DNA of 64,000 bases from Aquincola tertiaricarbonis (GCF_023573145.1 NZ_CP097635.1:992001-1056000), one strand, 5' to 3'; positions 9,961 through 19,356 are shown, counted from the first letter of the stretch. Notes: a model not told the origin generated them from the sequence alone. Translations and numbers: made by a program.

Positions 9961-10159
9961 GTTCGGTGGCTTTCAACTGTTCGAGAGTATCTTGTGCAGC
10001 CTGCGAGAGGGACGCCACGCCGTCGTCGCCAGCGGAGACTAAGACCAAAGCTGCCAACACCCCGCACACCAGGGTCCACCCGGACAGTCGCAGTCCGTCC
10101 GACTCTCCAGGTGCCAGCGGCCCTTGACCTGGTGCACGGCAAGAACATCGACGCTCCAT
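9929..10159 (-). CDS. Small membrane or secreted protein, 76 aa, unknown
   Basis: ATG 10159 has GGAGG 7 nt upstream, which supports it as a real start. The product has a hydrophilic N-terminus of about 25 residues, one hydrophobic segment (WTLVCGVLAALVLVSAG) and a helical acidic tail (SLSQAAQDTLEQLKATELDL). One transmembrane or signal-anchor helix is likely. No family is recognised. It is divergent from the DUF2382 gene at 10299 and may share a stress-responsive control region with it. Confidence 0.5.
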   Translation of the reverse strand: MERRCSCRAPGQGPLAPGESDGLRLSGWTLVCGVLAALVLVSAGDDGVASLSQAAQDTLEQLKATELDLVRPPVGK

Positions 10160-10298
10160 GGAAAACCTCCGACGGGCTCAAGCAGTTTGCGCGCCTGCAG
10201 TGCTCGTCGCGCGGCGATACACGGTTTACACGCGCTTACCACCATGGGAACTGTGCTTGCTCCCTACAGGGTCACCCACTATTGCTGAGGAGCTGACC

Positions 10299-11321
10299 AT
10301 GACCCGTACGATTGTAGGCGTGTTTGACCACGCTGAAAAAGCCAATGCCGCGCTCAATGACCTCACCACAGCCGGCATCCGTCGCGAGCAAATCACCTTG
10401 TCCGACGCCGCGCGGACGGGGGACTCTGCAGCGCAGGACCAAGACGATGGAATGCTGGCAGGCGTGCGCAGCTTCTTCGGCAACCTGTTTGGCGACGACG
10501 ACCGCGATGCCGCCCACTACAGCCAAGCCATGCGGCTGGGATGGACCGTCGTGAAGGTGGAGGCTGACGATGCACAAGCCGAGGCTGCTGTGCAGGCGCT
10601 GGAGCGATCCGGCGCCGTCGATCTGGAAGAAAAAGCGTCGGAGTGGCGTGCCACCGGGTGGTCCGACCCAGCTGCACAGGGGCAGAGCATCGACCAAGAC
10701 GCCGACGCCGTACTCCCGGTGGTCCAAGAGACGCTGGAGGTGGGTAAGCGGGAAGTTGCAACTGGCGGGGTGCGGGTGTATTCGCGGCTCGTTGAAACGC
10801 CGGTGTCGGAGAGCGTCGAGCTGCGAAGCGAACATGCCGAGGTGCATCGCCGCCCCGTCGATCGCCCCGTGACCGCTGAAGACTTAGATTCGCTGGGCGA
10901 CCGCACCATTGTGGTCCGCGAAACAGCCGAGAAGGCCGTGGTGTCCAAGACAGCGCGGGTGGTCGAAGAAGTCTCTGTGGGCAAGACCGTCGAACACCAC
11001 ACCCAGCAGATCAACGAGACGCTGCGGAGCACCGAGGTTGAGGTGGAGCGCTTGCCGGCCACCGCGCCCACGGCCACAGCCGACTCGTTGTACCACGACC
11101 ACTTCAAGACGACGTTTGCCGCCACGGGCGGCACCTACGAGGAGTACGCACCGGCCTATGCCTACGGCGCGGGCCTGCGCGGCGACACCCGGTTTGCAGG
11201 GCGCGACTGGTCAACCATCGAGCCGGAGGTACGGAGCGACTGGGAACAAAGGCACCCCGGCAGCGCTTGGGAACGCTTCAAGGACGCAGTGCAGCACGCC
11301 TGGCATAAGGCGACGCATTGA
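10299..11321 (+). CDS. YsnF/AvaK-type stress protein, long form
   Basis: A 340-aa protein from ATG 10299, preceded by GAGGAG. The N-terminal about 110 residues (TRTIVGVFDHAEKANAALND, then an Asp-rich loop QDQDDGM and GWTVVKVEADD) resemble the general-stress YflT/17M-like fold that often precedes DUF2382. Residues about 135-265 are the DUF2382 core (VVQETLEVGKREVATGGVR, EVHRRPVDRPVTAEDLD, VVEEVSVGKTVEHHTQQI). The C-terminus (YEEYAPAYAYGAGLRGD, WERFKDAVQHAWHKATH) is a common tail of this protein type. Function is unknown; association with oxidative and osmotic stress is family knowledge. An IS66 element begins 11 bases after the stop. Confidence 0.82.
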   Translation: MTRTIVGVFDHAEKANAALNDLTTAGIRREQITLSDAARTGDSAAQDQDDGMLAGVRSFFGNLFGDDDRDAAHYSQAMRLGWTVVKVEADDAQAEAAVQALERSGAVDLEEKASEWRATGWSDPAAQGQSIDQDADAVLPVVQETLEVGKREVATGGVRVYSRLVETPVSESVELRSEHAEVHRRPVDRPVTAEDLDSLGDRTIVVRETAEKAVVSKTARVVEEVSVGKTVEHHTQQINETLRSTEVEVERLPATAPTATADSLYHDHFKTTFAATGGTYEEYAPAYAYGAGLRGDTRFAGRDWSTIEPEVRSDWEQRHPGSAWERFKDAVQHAWHKATH

Positions 11322-11388
11322 GCGTCAGAAGCGTAAGCGGTCAATCAACAGCGTCCTTGCCTCTATCGGGTTAGTTTGTCAGCGAGCC

Positions 11389-12996
11389 TCAGACGCTGCT
11401 GAGGTCGATGTTCCATGGCAGCAGCGCGGCGTAGTCGTCGGCGGTCTGCGCGCTGGGCAGCGCAGCGAACAGTGAGCGCAGGTAGCGGTAGCCGTCGATG
11501 TTGTTGACGCGGCAGGTCTGCAGCAGCGAGTACAGGTTGGCGCTGGCGTTGGCGCCATGCACCGTGTCGGCGAAGAGCCAGTTGCGGCGCCCCACGCAGA
11601 ACGGCCTGATGGCGTTTTCCTGGACGTTGTTGTCGATGCTGTAGCGGCCGTCCTCGACGTAGCGCTTGAGCTTGCTCCACTGCGACGAGAGGTAGTGCAG
11701 CGCCTGCCCAAGCAGGCTCTTGGGCAGCACGCCGTGCAGGTTGGCCAGCAGCAGGGCCTCGATGTCGGCCAACACGAGGACGCTGTCTTGCTGGCGCCGG
11801 CGCTTGAGTTCATCCGTGTCGACACCGTCCCGTCTGGCCTCGGCCTCGACGTGGTACAGCTGACCGATCAGCGCGATGAAGCGCGCCGCGAGCTGGTTGG
11901 GCCCGCGTTGGTCCTTGGGCAGTGCCTGCAGTGCTTCGATGAAGTACCTCCTGCAATGCGTCCAGCACGCCAGGTGCACGAGCTGGTGCGTCCCGGCCAG
12001 GGTGTCGTAGACCTCGTAGCCGTCGGTCATCAGCACGGTGCCGGGGCGGATGCCGGCATACAGCTCCATCGCTGTCTTCGTCGAGCGACTGGACGAGTAG
12101 GCGAACAGCCGTATCGGTGGGCCGCTGCCGTCTCGGCCGCTGCCATCTGTCATCTGTGCCCAGATGAAGCTCTTGGCCTGCGCGCTGCGCCCGGGCTCCT
12201 TGAGCACCTGCAGCTGCGTCTCGTCGCCGAACACAAGCGGGGCGTCCAACAGCAGGTCACGCAGCAGGTTGATCACCGGCTGTACGGACAGTCCTGCACG
12301 CACCATGCTGCCGGCCACGGTGTTGCGCGCGATGTCGGTGCCGCCGAAGCGACCCAGCAGCACGGCCTGGCGGTACAGCGGCAGGCCGTCCAGGTACTTG
12401 GACACGGCAATCCAGGCCAGGGCACTCTCGGTGAAGAGGCCCCGCGGGATGATCTGCGCGGGACGCGGCGCCAGCCGCATGCCGCCGTCACAGCACGGAC
12501 AGGCGTACTTGACGCGCTCGTGCCGGATGACGCGTACCTGCTGCGGGATGATGTCCAGCTGCTCGCTGGCTTCCACGCCGATCTCGCGCAGCGCGGCACC
12601 GTCGTGCGGGCACACGCGCTCGCCTTCGGGCAGCTCGTGGCGGATCACCTCGCGCGGCAGCGCGGGGTCCAGCGGCTTGCGGCCGCGCTTGGTCCGCTTG
12701 TGGCCGGGCACGTCGACCTTGTCGCTGTCGTCGCTGTCGCAGCCCTCTTCAATCGCCGGCTCGGCTTGCGCGCCGAGGTCTTCAGCCTCGTTGAAGAACA
12801 TGTCCTTCTGCAGGACCGCGGCCTCGCTGCTGGCGGCGAAGAACTGCCGCGTGAACTTGCTGAGCTTTTCCTTGAGGATGTCGCGCTCGGCGCGTGTCAC
12901 GCGGAGTTCGCCGGCCAGCGACTCGTTGCGCTTGAGCGCTTCGGCCAGCGCCTGCTGCAATGCGATGACTTCGTCGGGCGTGGGCATGTGGACCAT
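11389..12996 (-). CDS. tnpC: IS66 TnpC transposase
   Basis: About 535 aa from ATG 12996; the frame stays open to 13050, so the start is uncertain. The N-terminus has a coiled coil typical of IS66 TnpC (LQQALAEALKRNESLAGELR, AERDILKEKLSKFTRQFF). A zinc-binding stretch (CPCCDGGMRLAP) precedes the catalytic core, where VFGDETQLQVL and MTDGYEVYD supply acidic residues and the C-terminal block GRYSIDNNVQENAIRPFCVG carries the conserved glutamate. The tail ends YAALLPWNIDLSSV. The gene looks complete; TnpC acts with TnpA and TnpB in IS66 transposition. Confidence 0.92.
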   Translation of the reverse strand: MVHMPTPDEVIALQQALAEALKRNESLAGELRVTRAERDILKEKLSKFTRQFFAASSEAAVLQKDMFFNEAEDLGAQAEPAIEEGCDSDDSDKVDVPGHKRTKRGRKPLDPALPREVIRHELPEGERVCPHDGAALREIGVEASEQLDIIPQQVRVIRHERVKYACPCCDGGMRLAPRPAQIIPRGLFTESALAWIAVSKYLDGLPLYRQAVLLGRFGGTDIARNTVAGSMVRAGLSVQPVINLLRDLLLDAPLVFGDETQLQVLKEPGRSAQAKSFIWAQMTDGSGRDGSGPPIRLFAYSSSRSTKTAMELYAGIRPGTVLMTDGYEVYDTLAGTHQLVHLACWTHCRRYFIEALQALPKDQRGPNQLAARFIALIGQLYHVEAEARRDGVDTDELKRRRQQDSVLVLADIEALLLANLHGVLPKSLLGQALHYLSSQWSKLKRYVEDGRYSIDNNVQENAIRPFCVGRRNWLFADTVHGANASANLYSLLQTCRVNNIDGYRYLRSLFAALPSAQTADDYAALLPWNIDLSSV

Positions 12997-13074
12997 CTGC
13001 GGCCAGGGTCCGCGCCACAGCCCCGGGGACACCATGCGGATCTGCCGCAATGGCGCACGCCGGCGCTGCCGTTC

Positions 13075-13425
13075 TCAGCCGACGTGCTGGTACATGCGCT
13101 GGGGATGGCGCTGCACGACGCCGATGTCGATGCCCTCCAGCAGCCAGTGCAGCTGCTCCACCGTCAGCGTCGGCGCCGCCATCTCGGCGGGCCAGATGAA
13201 GCGGTCTTCCTCCAGCCGCTTGAGCAGCAGCCAGAAGCCGTTGCGGTCCCAGCCGAGGATTTTCACGCGGTTGCGGCGGCGGTTGCTGAACACGTACACA
13301 CAGGCGGCGAATGGATCCAGGCCGAGGGCCTGCTGCACGAGGGTGGCCAGGCCGTTGATGTTGAGCCGGAAGTCCACCGGGGCACGATGCAAGTAGACCT
13401 TCAGATGTTCGTCGAGACGGAACAC
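13075..13425 (-). CDS. tnpB: IS66 TnpB (Orf2) accessory protein
   Basis: A 116-aa protein matching IS66 Orf2: VYLHRAPVDFRLNINGLATL, FAACVYVFSNRRRNRVKILG and WDRNGFWLLLKRLEEDRFIW are characteristic blocks of this family. It overlaps the end of tnpA by 25 bases, the usual coupled arrangement in IS66. It is required for transposition in studied members but has no known catalytic activity. Confidence 0.92.
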   Translation of the reverse strand: MFRLDEHLKVYLHRAPVDFRLNINGLATLVQQALGLDPFAACVYVFSNRRRNRVKILGWDRNGFWLLLKRLEEDRFIWPAEMAAPTLTVEQLHWLLEGIDIGVVQRHPQRMYQHVG

Positions 13426-13841
13426 GTCAGCCTGCCCAGCATCTGCAGCACATCGGCGAGCTGGCGCTGCCCGACGCCCCGAAGCTCGACCGCCACGCCG
13501 TTGGGCAGCGTCGCCTGCAAACTCACATCTCGACGTTCATCAAAGTCATGCACGACGCGCTCGGCAGCGACTCTGACCACCGGCACCGCGACGAAGGGCG
13601 AGTGCGCCGCCGCTGAAGGTTCGACAGGTGCACGCTTGCGCAGCTGACCGTGATCACGAATCCACCGCGCGACCTGGTTGGCATTGATGCCGAACTCGCG
13701 CGCCAGGCGGGCCACCGAGACGCCCGGCTGCAAGCACACCTGAACGAACTCGGCCTTCGCCGCCTTGTCGTACACGCAGCGCCCACCGGGCTTGTGACGC
13801 AACACCAGGCGCTGCTTCAGAGCTTCCAGATCTACCGACAT
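13401..13841 (-). CDS. tnpA: IS66 TnpA (Orf1) DNA-binding protein
   Basis: About 146 aa from ATG 13841 (MSVDLEALKQRL); a start five residues upstream is also possible. A helix-turn-helix lies at about residues 40-65 (GVSVARLAREFGINANQVAR, WIRDHGQL), and the C-terminal part (VELRGVGQRQLADVLQML) is typical of IS66 Orf1. It is the first gene of the element and overlaps tnpB. No lesions seen. Confidence 0.9.
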   Translation of the reverse strand: MSVDLEALKQRLVLRHKPGGRCVYDKAAKAEFVQVCLQPGVSVARLAREFGINANQVARWIRDHGQLRKRAPVEPSAAAHSPFVAVPVVRVAAERVVHDFDERRDVSLQATLPNGVAVELRGVGQRQLADVLQMLGRLTCSVSTNI

Positions 13842-14012
13842 ACGTCCCCACTTCACTTGCTAAGTGGGGACGAAGACTGTCAGCTCGGCGGTGCCGCCTC
13901 AAGGACGCGGGTAATTGACCGCTTACTCAGAAGCTGCCTCGGCAGCTCCATCGCTGCCAAGGCTACCCTTGCTTGATCACCGCGAGTCTTTCGCTGACTA
14001 GGTTTAGTGTCC

Positions 14013-14359
14013 TCACCCCTTAGGAGAGTCATCACCAGCCGCTCTGTCCCTGCCGGACTGGGCGAGCTGTGCGGTGGCGCGCTGCTCCCCCCGATCCAGC
14101 GATGCGTCCGCTACCTTCGCTTTGGCTGCTTGCAGGTCCTGCAAGGCGTCAGCATCCGCGATACGCGTCGCGTGATGCCGGCGCCCGACGATCATGCCAA
14201 CCAGGCCACTCAGGATCACCCAAGGCGTTATGGAGAAACCAACCACTGTGTCGTGCTGACGAAAACACCAAGGCAACCCAGCAGAAAGAGCGCCCACCAG
14301 GTCCGGCAGTAGCGAAGATCTCGTTGGGCCGGGTGGTTTCGCAGTTCATTAGGAGTCAT
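14013..14359 (-). pseudogene. Small two-helix membrane protein with coiled-coil tail, frameshifted
   Basis: Read from ATG 14359 the frame gives MTPNELRNHPAQRDLRYC and a first hydrophobic helix WWALFLLGCLGVFV, then stops. A one-base shift inside GGTGTTTTCGTCAG leads into a second frame with a second helix TPWVILSGLVGMIVG and a charged Ala/Gln-rich tail (ALQDLQAAKAKVADASLDRG). The two halves together make a sensible hairpin membrane protein of about 110 aa. A degenerate relative lies at 8100-8410. Function unknown. A sequencing indel could also explain the shift. Confidence 0.45.
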
Positions 14360-14636
14360 GCTTGTCTCGCTCCGCCGATGTCAACTCGGCTTGAAGGAGC
14401 TTACGCTTTTGGCATCTGGACAAGCAGTCCGGCATGCCGGCTTGAAAGCGCAGACAAGGCTCACTTGTAACGGCGACCGGATGCGCTAAAAACGTTCTGT
14501 GGTGCATCCAAGCCGACACTTCTTCAGCCGGCATCTGTCGGGCGATCGAGCAGGCCTGCAAGCTGTCACAGCCCAGCCGCTCGGGCGGGACCTGCTGGCC
14601 ATGCGTCTCTCTAAGCCCTCGCCCGCCACCTCCATC

Positions 14637-14774
14637 TCAGCGCATGGGACCCGCGACGAACGATGCCAGCAAGAACGCCCCCGCCAACGCCAGGACGATG
14701 ATCACAAATAGGCCTGCACCCCACTCCCACCGCGGCACCTGGTCGTACTTTATGCCGCCAGAGTTTTGCAGCAC
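14637..14774 (-). CDS. Possible 45-aa single-pass membrane protein
   Basis: A GTG at 14774 (or at 14786) opens a frame bounded upstream by TGA and ending at 14637. It encodes a short polar start (NSGGIKYDQVPRWEW) followed by one strong hydrophobic helix (GLFVIIVLALAGAFLLASF) and a short tail AGPMR. The layout is that of a small inner-membrane protein. There is no recognisable family and the ribosome site is weak (GGGGAC upstream). It lies just past the 3' end of the SRAP gene on the same strand. Confidence 0.35.
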   Translation of the reverse strand: MLQNSGGIKYDQVPRWEWGAGLFVIIVLALAGAFLLASFVAGPMR

Positions 14775-14818
14775 CCAAGTCCCCACTGCTGCCTGTCAAG
14801 CAGCACAACGGCAGGCAG

Positions 14819-15580
14819 CTACAGCAGCGCCGGCTGGTTGGGAGCATTCTTCGTCCCAGCATCGCCGGGAAGGAGTGACGGCTGATCGGGGCCCGCGTTG
14901 TAGACGTCCGCACGGGGCAACTGCAGCGCGGCCGTGGCCTCCTCGGTCGTGCCCTGCAACCACACTTCGAAGGCGGATGGCGCCAACGGCACCACCGCTC
15001 GCTTGTCCTGCAGTGTCGCCTCCCTGGTGAGGTCTGGCCGATGCATTCTGCTCAGCAGCGGGTGATGATCGGCGTTGAGCGTGATCATCGTGAAGCTCTC
15101 GACCACCTCGCCTGTTTCCTTGTCGGTCCAGGTGTTCCACAGGCCCGCCATTCCCCAGGGTTGGCCATCAGCACGCCGAAAGCGCCACCACTGATTCTTG
15201 CCGGTCTCCCAGTTGGGCTCGACGTATGACCACGCGGGGATGATGCAGCGCTGGCCCCGCTTCCACGGGTCGCGGAAGGTCGGCTTCTCGGCGATGGTCT
15301 CCATGCGCGCGTTGTTCGTCAGGATGGGCCCAGCGCGGCCTGGCTTGCGCGGCGGCACGGGAGACTTTGCGAACCACCCGATAAGGCCCCACTGTCCCAG
15401 CACCTCTTCCAGCTGGCCACTCTCTCGTGCCAGCCTGATAAACGCGCCTCGGCCGAAAGGGCCGATGTCGCGCGGAAACAGGGGGTTGCCGACATGGCCG
15501 CGCGGTGGCTCATCGAGGCCGAACGCGTCGCGGTAGAAGGCCAGCTCCACGGCACGGGCCGGGTGATAGCGGTTGCACAT
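14819..15580 (-). CDS. SOS-response-associated peptidase (SRAP/YedK/HMCES family)
   Basis: A 253-aa protein. ATG 15580 places the catalytic Cys at position 2 (MCNRY), as the family requires for its thiazolidine link to abasic sites. Other active-site residues: N90 in LTNNARMETI, E121 in WSYVEPN and H180 in SRMHRP. In YedK/HMCES the protein crosslinks to abasic sites in single-stranded DNA and protects them. On the same strand upstream lie a small membrane protein (now split by an IS nest) and four small genes, headed by a LexA-type box at 21295-21314, which fits the family name. Without the insertions this would be one operon; in the present state about 5 kb separates the gene from that promoter. 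Confidence 0.9.
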   Translation of the reverse strand: MCNRYHPARAVELAFYRDAFGLDEPPRGHVGNPLFPRDIGPFGRGAFIRLARESGQLEEVLGQWGLIGWFAKSPVPPRKPGRAGPILTNNARMETIAEKPTFRDPWKRGQRCIIPAWSYVEPNWETGKNQWWRFRRADGQPWGMAGLWNTWTDKETGEVVESFTMITLNADHHPLLSRMHRPDLTREATLQDKRAVVPLAPSAFEVWLQGTTEEATAALQLPRADVYNAGPDQPSLLPGDAGTKNAPNQPALL

Positions 15581-15949
15581 AGCCCATCCTACTAGTGGCG
15601 GTGGACAACTGACCCCCTGTCCGGCGACAGCAATGGGGATGCTCAAACCGAGAGGAACAGCTTGGCGAGCAAATAGGACCCCACGAAGAACAGGGTGAAC
15701 GAGCCGGTGGCGACGACGATCGAAGCCCAGTTGAAGAAGGTCCCGACAGTGTTGAGCCTCGATGGCTTGTGCGTGCGGAGATGCTCCCGCAAACCGCCAG
15801 CGTAGGCAAACTGCGATAGGTAGCGAAGCCCAGTCGCCACTCCGGCGCACCCCAGGCCGATCATGAACATGAACCACGCGACGCCCATGGGAGCAACGGA
15901 TGAACCGCCCCGGCTATGAACTGACCCCCAGAAGTTGGACGGTTGGACG

Positions 15950-16759
15950 CTAGGCGTTCACGGCCCGCAGCCGGTACTGCACCGGGCTCAACCCGTTGAG
16001 CTTGAGCCTGATGCGCTGATGGTTGTAGTAGCGAATGTAGCGGCGCAGCCCGGACTTCAACGCTGCGATGTCAACGAATTTGTTGAGGTAGAAGAACTCC
16101 GACTTGAGGGTGCCGAAGAAGCTCTCCATGGCCGCGTTGTCCAGGCAATTGCCCTTGCGAGACATGCTTTGCGTCAGCCCGTGTTCGCTGAGTTGTTTGC
16201 GGTACGCGGGCATCTGATAGTGCCAGCCCTGATCGGAGTGCAGAAGCGGGGCTGCTCCGCGGCCGTGCAGCTTCGCCAGTGCCTTCTTGAGCATGTTCCC
16301 GACAAGAGAGTACAGAGGCCGCTCCTGCATCTCGAAGGTCACGATTTCGCCGTTGTAGAGGTCCATCACCGGTGACAGATAGAGCTTGGCGCCGCGGACG
16401 TTGAATTCGGTCACGTCCGTCACCCACCTCTCATTCGGCCGTGCTGCGCTGAACTGCCGAGCAAGCAAGTTCGGCGATGGGGCCAACTCTCCCTGGTAGG
16501 AGCGATATCGCTTCGGCCGGACCAGCGACTTCAGGCCGAGGCTGTTCATCAGTCGCTGCACAGTCTTGTGATTCACCGTCTGGCCTCCCTGACGCAGTTC
16601 GCATGTGATGCGCCGATAGCCGTAGCGGCCCTTGTGGCGCTCATAGGCGGCCTTGATCCGCGACTTCAAGCTTGCGTGCTTGTCGCCGGCCTCCAAGACC
16701 TTGGCCTGGTAGTAGAACGTGCTCCGCGACAGGCCTGATGCCGCCAGCAGCACCTGCAA
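15950..16759 (-). CDS. IS150-like OrfB transposase (element A)
   Basis: A 269-aa catalytic half nearly identical to the product at 34378-35187. DDE residues: D in WVTDVTEF, D in LLHSDQGWHYQ and E in DNAAMESFFGTL. In this group OrfB is made as an OrfAB fusion by -1 frameshifting at an A7 run. Because orfA is broken here, the fusion cannot form, although the OrfB frame is open. Confidence 0.9.
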   Translation of the reverse strand: MQVLLAASGLSRSTFYYQAKVLEAGDKHASLKSRIKAAYERHKGRYGYRRITCELRQGGQTVNHKTVQRLMNSLGLKSLVRPKRYRSYQGELAPSPNLLARQFSAARPNERWVTDVTEFNVRGAKLYLSPVMDLYNGEIVTFEMQERPLYSLVGNMLKKALAKLHGRGAAPLLHSDQGWHYQMPAYRKQLSEHGLTQSMSRKGNCLDNAAMESFFGTLKSEFFYLNKFVDIAALKSGLRRYIRYYNHQRIRLKLNGLSPVQYRLRAVNA

Positions 16760-16994
16760 CGGGTAGTCTGGCCTCAGCTCGAGGACGGCTTGCGCTCTTT
16801 GTGAGCGGGTTGCCGATTGCCCCGAACCAAGGCCTCCAATTTTTTTAGGTAGGCGACCTCCGCACGCAGCCGTTCAACCTCCTCAAGAAGCGCGCGGTTT
16901 GAGCTGGCACTATCGGGGTCGGGTGGCTCTGTGACCTTGCCCCCAGAAACCGTCTCCCATGCTGAGTGATTCAATGTCAGCAAGGGGAACGGAA

Positions 16995-17294
16995 ATGACG
17001 AAGCCGAAGGCGTCGAGGGCGCGCTACACGTTGGAGTTCAAGCAAGAGGCAGTGCGCCTGGTCGAGGGCGGCCAGAGCATCGCGGCAGTGGCCCGAACGC
17101 TGGGCGTAGTCGATCAGACCTTGTTCAACTGGGTCAAGGCCAAGCGCGAAGGCAAGCTCATCGGCGCCGACAGCAAGCCCGTGAGCGCCGAACAGATGGA
17201 GATTGCCCGTCTGCGTGCCGAGCTCGCGCGGGTGACGATGGAGCGCGACATCCTGGGAAAAGCGACGGCGTACTTCGCCAAGGCAGCGAAGTGA
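16995..17294 (+). CDS. IS3-family OrfA (element B)
   Basis: A 99-aa protein from ATG 16995, preceded by AAGGGGAACGG. A helix-turn-helix ([40 protein letters not shown]) is followed by a leucine-zipper-like coiled coil ([20 protein letters not shown]), as in IS3-group OrfA. The stop overlaps the presumed GTG start of orfB by 4 bases. The protein is intact although its partner gene is interrupted. Confidence 0.9.
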   Translation: MTKPKASRARYTLEFKQEAVRLVEGGQSIAAVARTLGVVDQTLFNWVKAKREGKLIGADSKPVSAEQMEIARLRAELARVTMERDILGKATAYFAKAAK

Positions 17295-17896
17295 AGTACG
17301 CCTTCATCCAGCGTCACCGGCATGTGTGGCCGATCTCGGTGCAGTGCCGGGTGCTGCAGGTCAGCGTGGCCGGGTACCACGAGCACTTCGTGCGCCGCGC
17401 CAGTGACGTGCAGCGGCGCCACCTCAGCGACGACGCGCTGCTGGTGCACATCAAGGCCATCCACGCCCAGACGCGTGGTGGCTACGGCTGGCCGCGCACC
17501 TGGAAGGAGTTGCTCGCCAGAGGCATCCGGGTGGGCAAGGGTCGGGTTCAAAAGCTCATGCAGCAGCATGGCATCCGAGCCAAGGGCAAGCGGCGCTTCA
17601 AGGTCACCACGGACAGCAAGCATGACCTGCCCATTGCACCGAACTTGCTCAATCGCGAGTTCACGGTGAGCCAGCCAGACAGGGTCTGGGTGGGCGACAT
17701 CACCTACATCGCCACAGACGAGGGCTGGCTGTTCCTGGCTGTTGTGATCGACCTGTTCAGCCGTCAGGTGGTGGGCTGGGCGATGCGCCAGGACATGACG
17801 CGCGAGTTGGTCATCGATGCACTGCGCATGGCCTGGTTCAAACGCCATCCGGCCAAGGACGCGGGCCTGATCTTCCACAGCGACCGGGGCAGTCAA

Positions 17897-19356
17897 CCCG
17901 CATTCAACGAGTCGTCGCAACACTGCATTTGCCCTTTGAGCGTAGCAGTTCATTGAGCGCCTCGGCAGGTATTCGCCATCCAAGGGTCTTGCGTGGCCTT
18001 GTGTTCAAGGCAAGCGCCACAGCCTGTAGATCACTCGCTCGATGTGCGCTGAGGTCTGTACCCTTCGGGAAGTACTGCCGCAGCAGCCCGTTGGTGTTCT
18101 CGTTGGTGCCTCGCTGCCAAGGACTCTGGGGATCGCAGAAGTAGACCTGCAGCCCCGTGTCGATCGACAGCTGGGCGTGCTGGGCCAACTCCGCGCCCTG
18201 ATCCCAAGTCAGCGTCTTCTTCAATTGCTTTGGCATCGAGGCCATGGCCCGTGCAATGGCCTGACGCACCGCCTCGGCCCCGTGTCCAGCCAGCGCAGGT
18301 CCGTGCTTGTCGCGCTGCTGCTGCCGATGACCCGGTAGCGGCGGCAGGTGCAGCAGCATCGTGAAGCGCGTAGTCCGCTCGACCAACGTTCCGATCGCAG
18401 AACTGTCGAGTCCGAGGATGAGATCGCCTTCCCAGTGGCCAGGCACCGCCCGATCCTCGACGCTGGCCGGCCGCTCACTGATCATGATCTCCGGCGTCAC
18501 GAACGACTTCCCCCGGCCTCGCACACGCTCTCTGGGCATACGCAAAGCTCTGCCCGTGCGCAGGCATGCCGTCAGTTCGCGTTGCAACGCACCGCGGCCC
18601 TGAACGTACAGCGCTTGGTAGATCGCCTCATGACTGATACGCATCGAGGTATCTTCGGGGAAGTCGATCTGAAGCCGATTGGCGATCTGTTGCGGGCTCC
18701 ATGCTCGTGACCACCGGCGGGCTTGTCGACGCCCATGTCGTCGCCCGTTCCACTGCACCTGTGGCCCCGCAATCGTTCGACCGCCTGGCGTTGCGATGTT
18801 CCCGGCAAGGCGGTCCTGAACGTACTTCCGCAAAGTCGGGTTTGTCAGCAGTTTGGCAGCCTTGGGTCTCCTTGCGGCGCGGTCGGCATGCCATTGCGCC
18901 GTGTGAGCACGGTACTCCAATCCGCCGCCACGAGTGGCTGCATTTCGTCGCAGCTCGCGCGAGATCGTCGAGGCGGCGCGCCCGAGTTGCCTGGCAATCT
19001 CCCGGACACCTTCGCCACGGGCTCGCGCCAGCGCAATCTGCTCACGCTCGGAGAAGGACAGGTAGCGCCCAGTAAGCTGCGGCGCGGACGGCACAAGATG
19101 CGATGGTGGCATACCACCGCATTGTCGGAACCATCGATTGCCCACGGCCGGCGACACTCCAGCAAGGGCGGCAGCGTCCTCGCTACTGAGCCCCCTTGCA
19201 ATCGCCTGCCAGAACGGCCATCGCGCGGCGCGATGCAAAACCGGTGGCCGACCCGGTGAGCGCAACTTGGCGCGCACCGACTGCCTCGCTTTCCTCTTCT
19301 TCACGTCCATCAACACCTCCATCACGGACGTGTTGCGACGATGGGTTGAACTCACC
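17897..19356 (-). mobile_element. IS30-family element, innermost of the nest
   Basis: About 1,460 bp. Ends share TTCAAC and TCGTCGCAACAC in inverted orientation, though the outermost bases differ. The flanks repeat CAA (17894-17896, 19357-19359), consistent with a 3-bp duplication. It carries a single complete transposase gene and is the youngest layer of the nest. Confidence 0.85.
17904..19310 (-). CDS. IS30-family transposase
   Basis: About 468 aa from ATG 19310, which has GGAGG 7 nt upstream; earlier in-frame codons lie outside the protein-like part. An N-terminal helix-turn-helix region with the IS30 pattern ([40 protein letters not shown]) precedes the DDE core: [10 protein letters not shown] (D), [10 protein letters not shown] (D) and [20 protein letters not shown] (E). 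The C-terminus has the typical [11 protein letters not shown]. The gene seems intact and therefore potentially active. Confidence 0.93.
   Translation of the reverse strand: MDVKKRKARQSVRAKLRSPGRPPVLHRAARWPFWQAIARGLSSEDAAALAGVSPAVGNRWFRQCGGMPPSHLVPSAPQLTGRYLSFSEREQIALARARGEGVREIARQLGRAASTISRELRRNAATRGGGLEYRAHTAQWHADRAARRPKAAKLLTNPTLRKYVQDRLAGNIATPGGRTIAGPQVQWNGRRHGRRQARRWSRAWSPQQIANRLQIDFPEDTSMRISHEAIYQALYVQGRGALQRELTACLRTGRALRMPRERVRGRGKSFVTPEIMISERPASVEDRAVPGHWEGDLILGLDSSAIGTLVERTTRFTMLLHLPPLPGHRQQQRDKHGPALAGHGAEAVRQAIARAMASMPKQLKKTLTWDQGAELAQHAQLSIDTGLQVYFCDPQSPWQRGTNENTNGLLRQYFPKGTDLSAHRASDLQAVALALNTRPRKTLGWRIPAEALNELLRSKGKCSVATTR

Larger units (their letters stand above)
11333..13926 (-). 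mobile_element. IS66-family insertion sequence with intact 8-bp target duplication
   Basis: A 2,594-bp element. Left end GTAAGCGGTCAATCAACAGC, right end the complement of GTAAGCGGTCAATTACCCGC; both share GCGTCCTTG further in. It is flanked by TCAGAAGC at 11325-11332 and 13927-13934, the 8-bp duplication expected for IS66. It carries the three standard genes tnpA, tnpB and tnpC on the minus strand, all open. Confidence 0.95.

Noticed and set aside
9667..10296. 209-aa plus-strand ORF across two minus-strand small genes
   Set aside because: Arg/Pro-rich shadow; the minus-strand gene at 10159 has an excellent ribosome site and sensible composition.
14013..14359. Programmed ribosomal frameshift in the two-helix membrane protein
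   Set aside because: The TTTT run near the shift is short and no downstream structure was seen; a mutation is the simpler reading, and the related segment at 8100-8410 is also broken.
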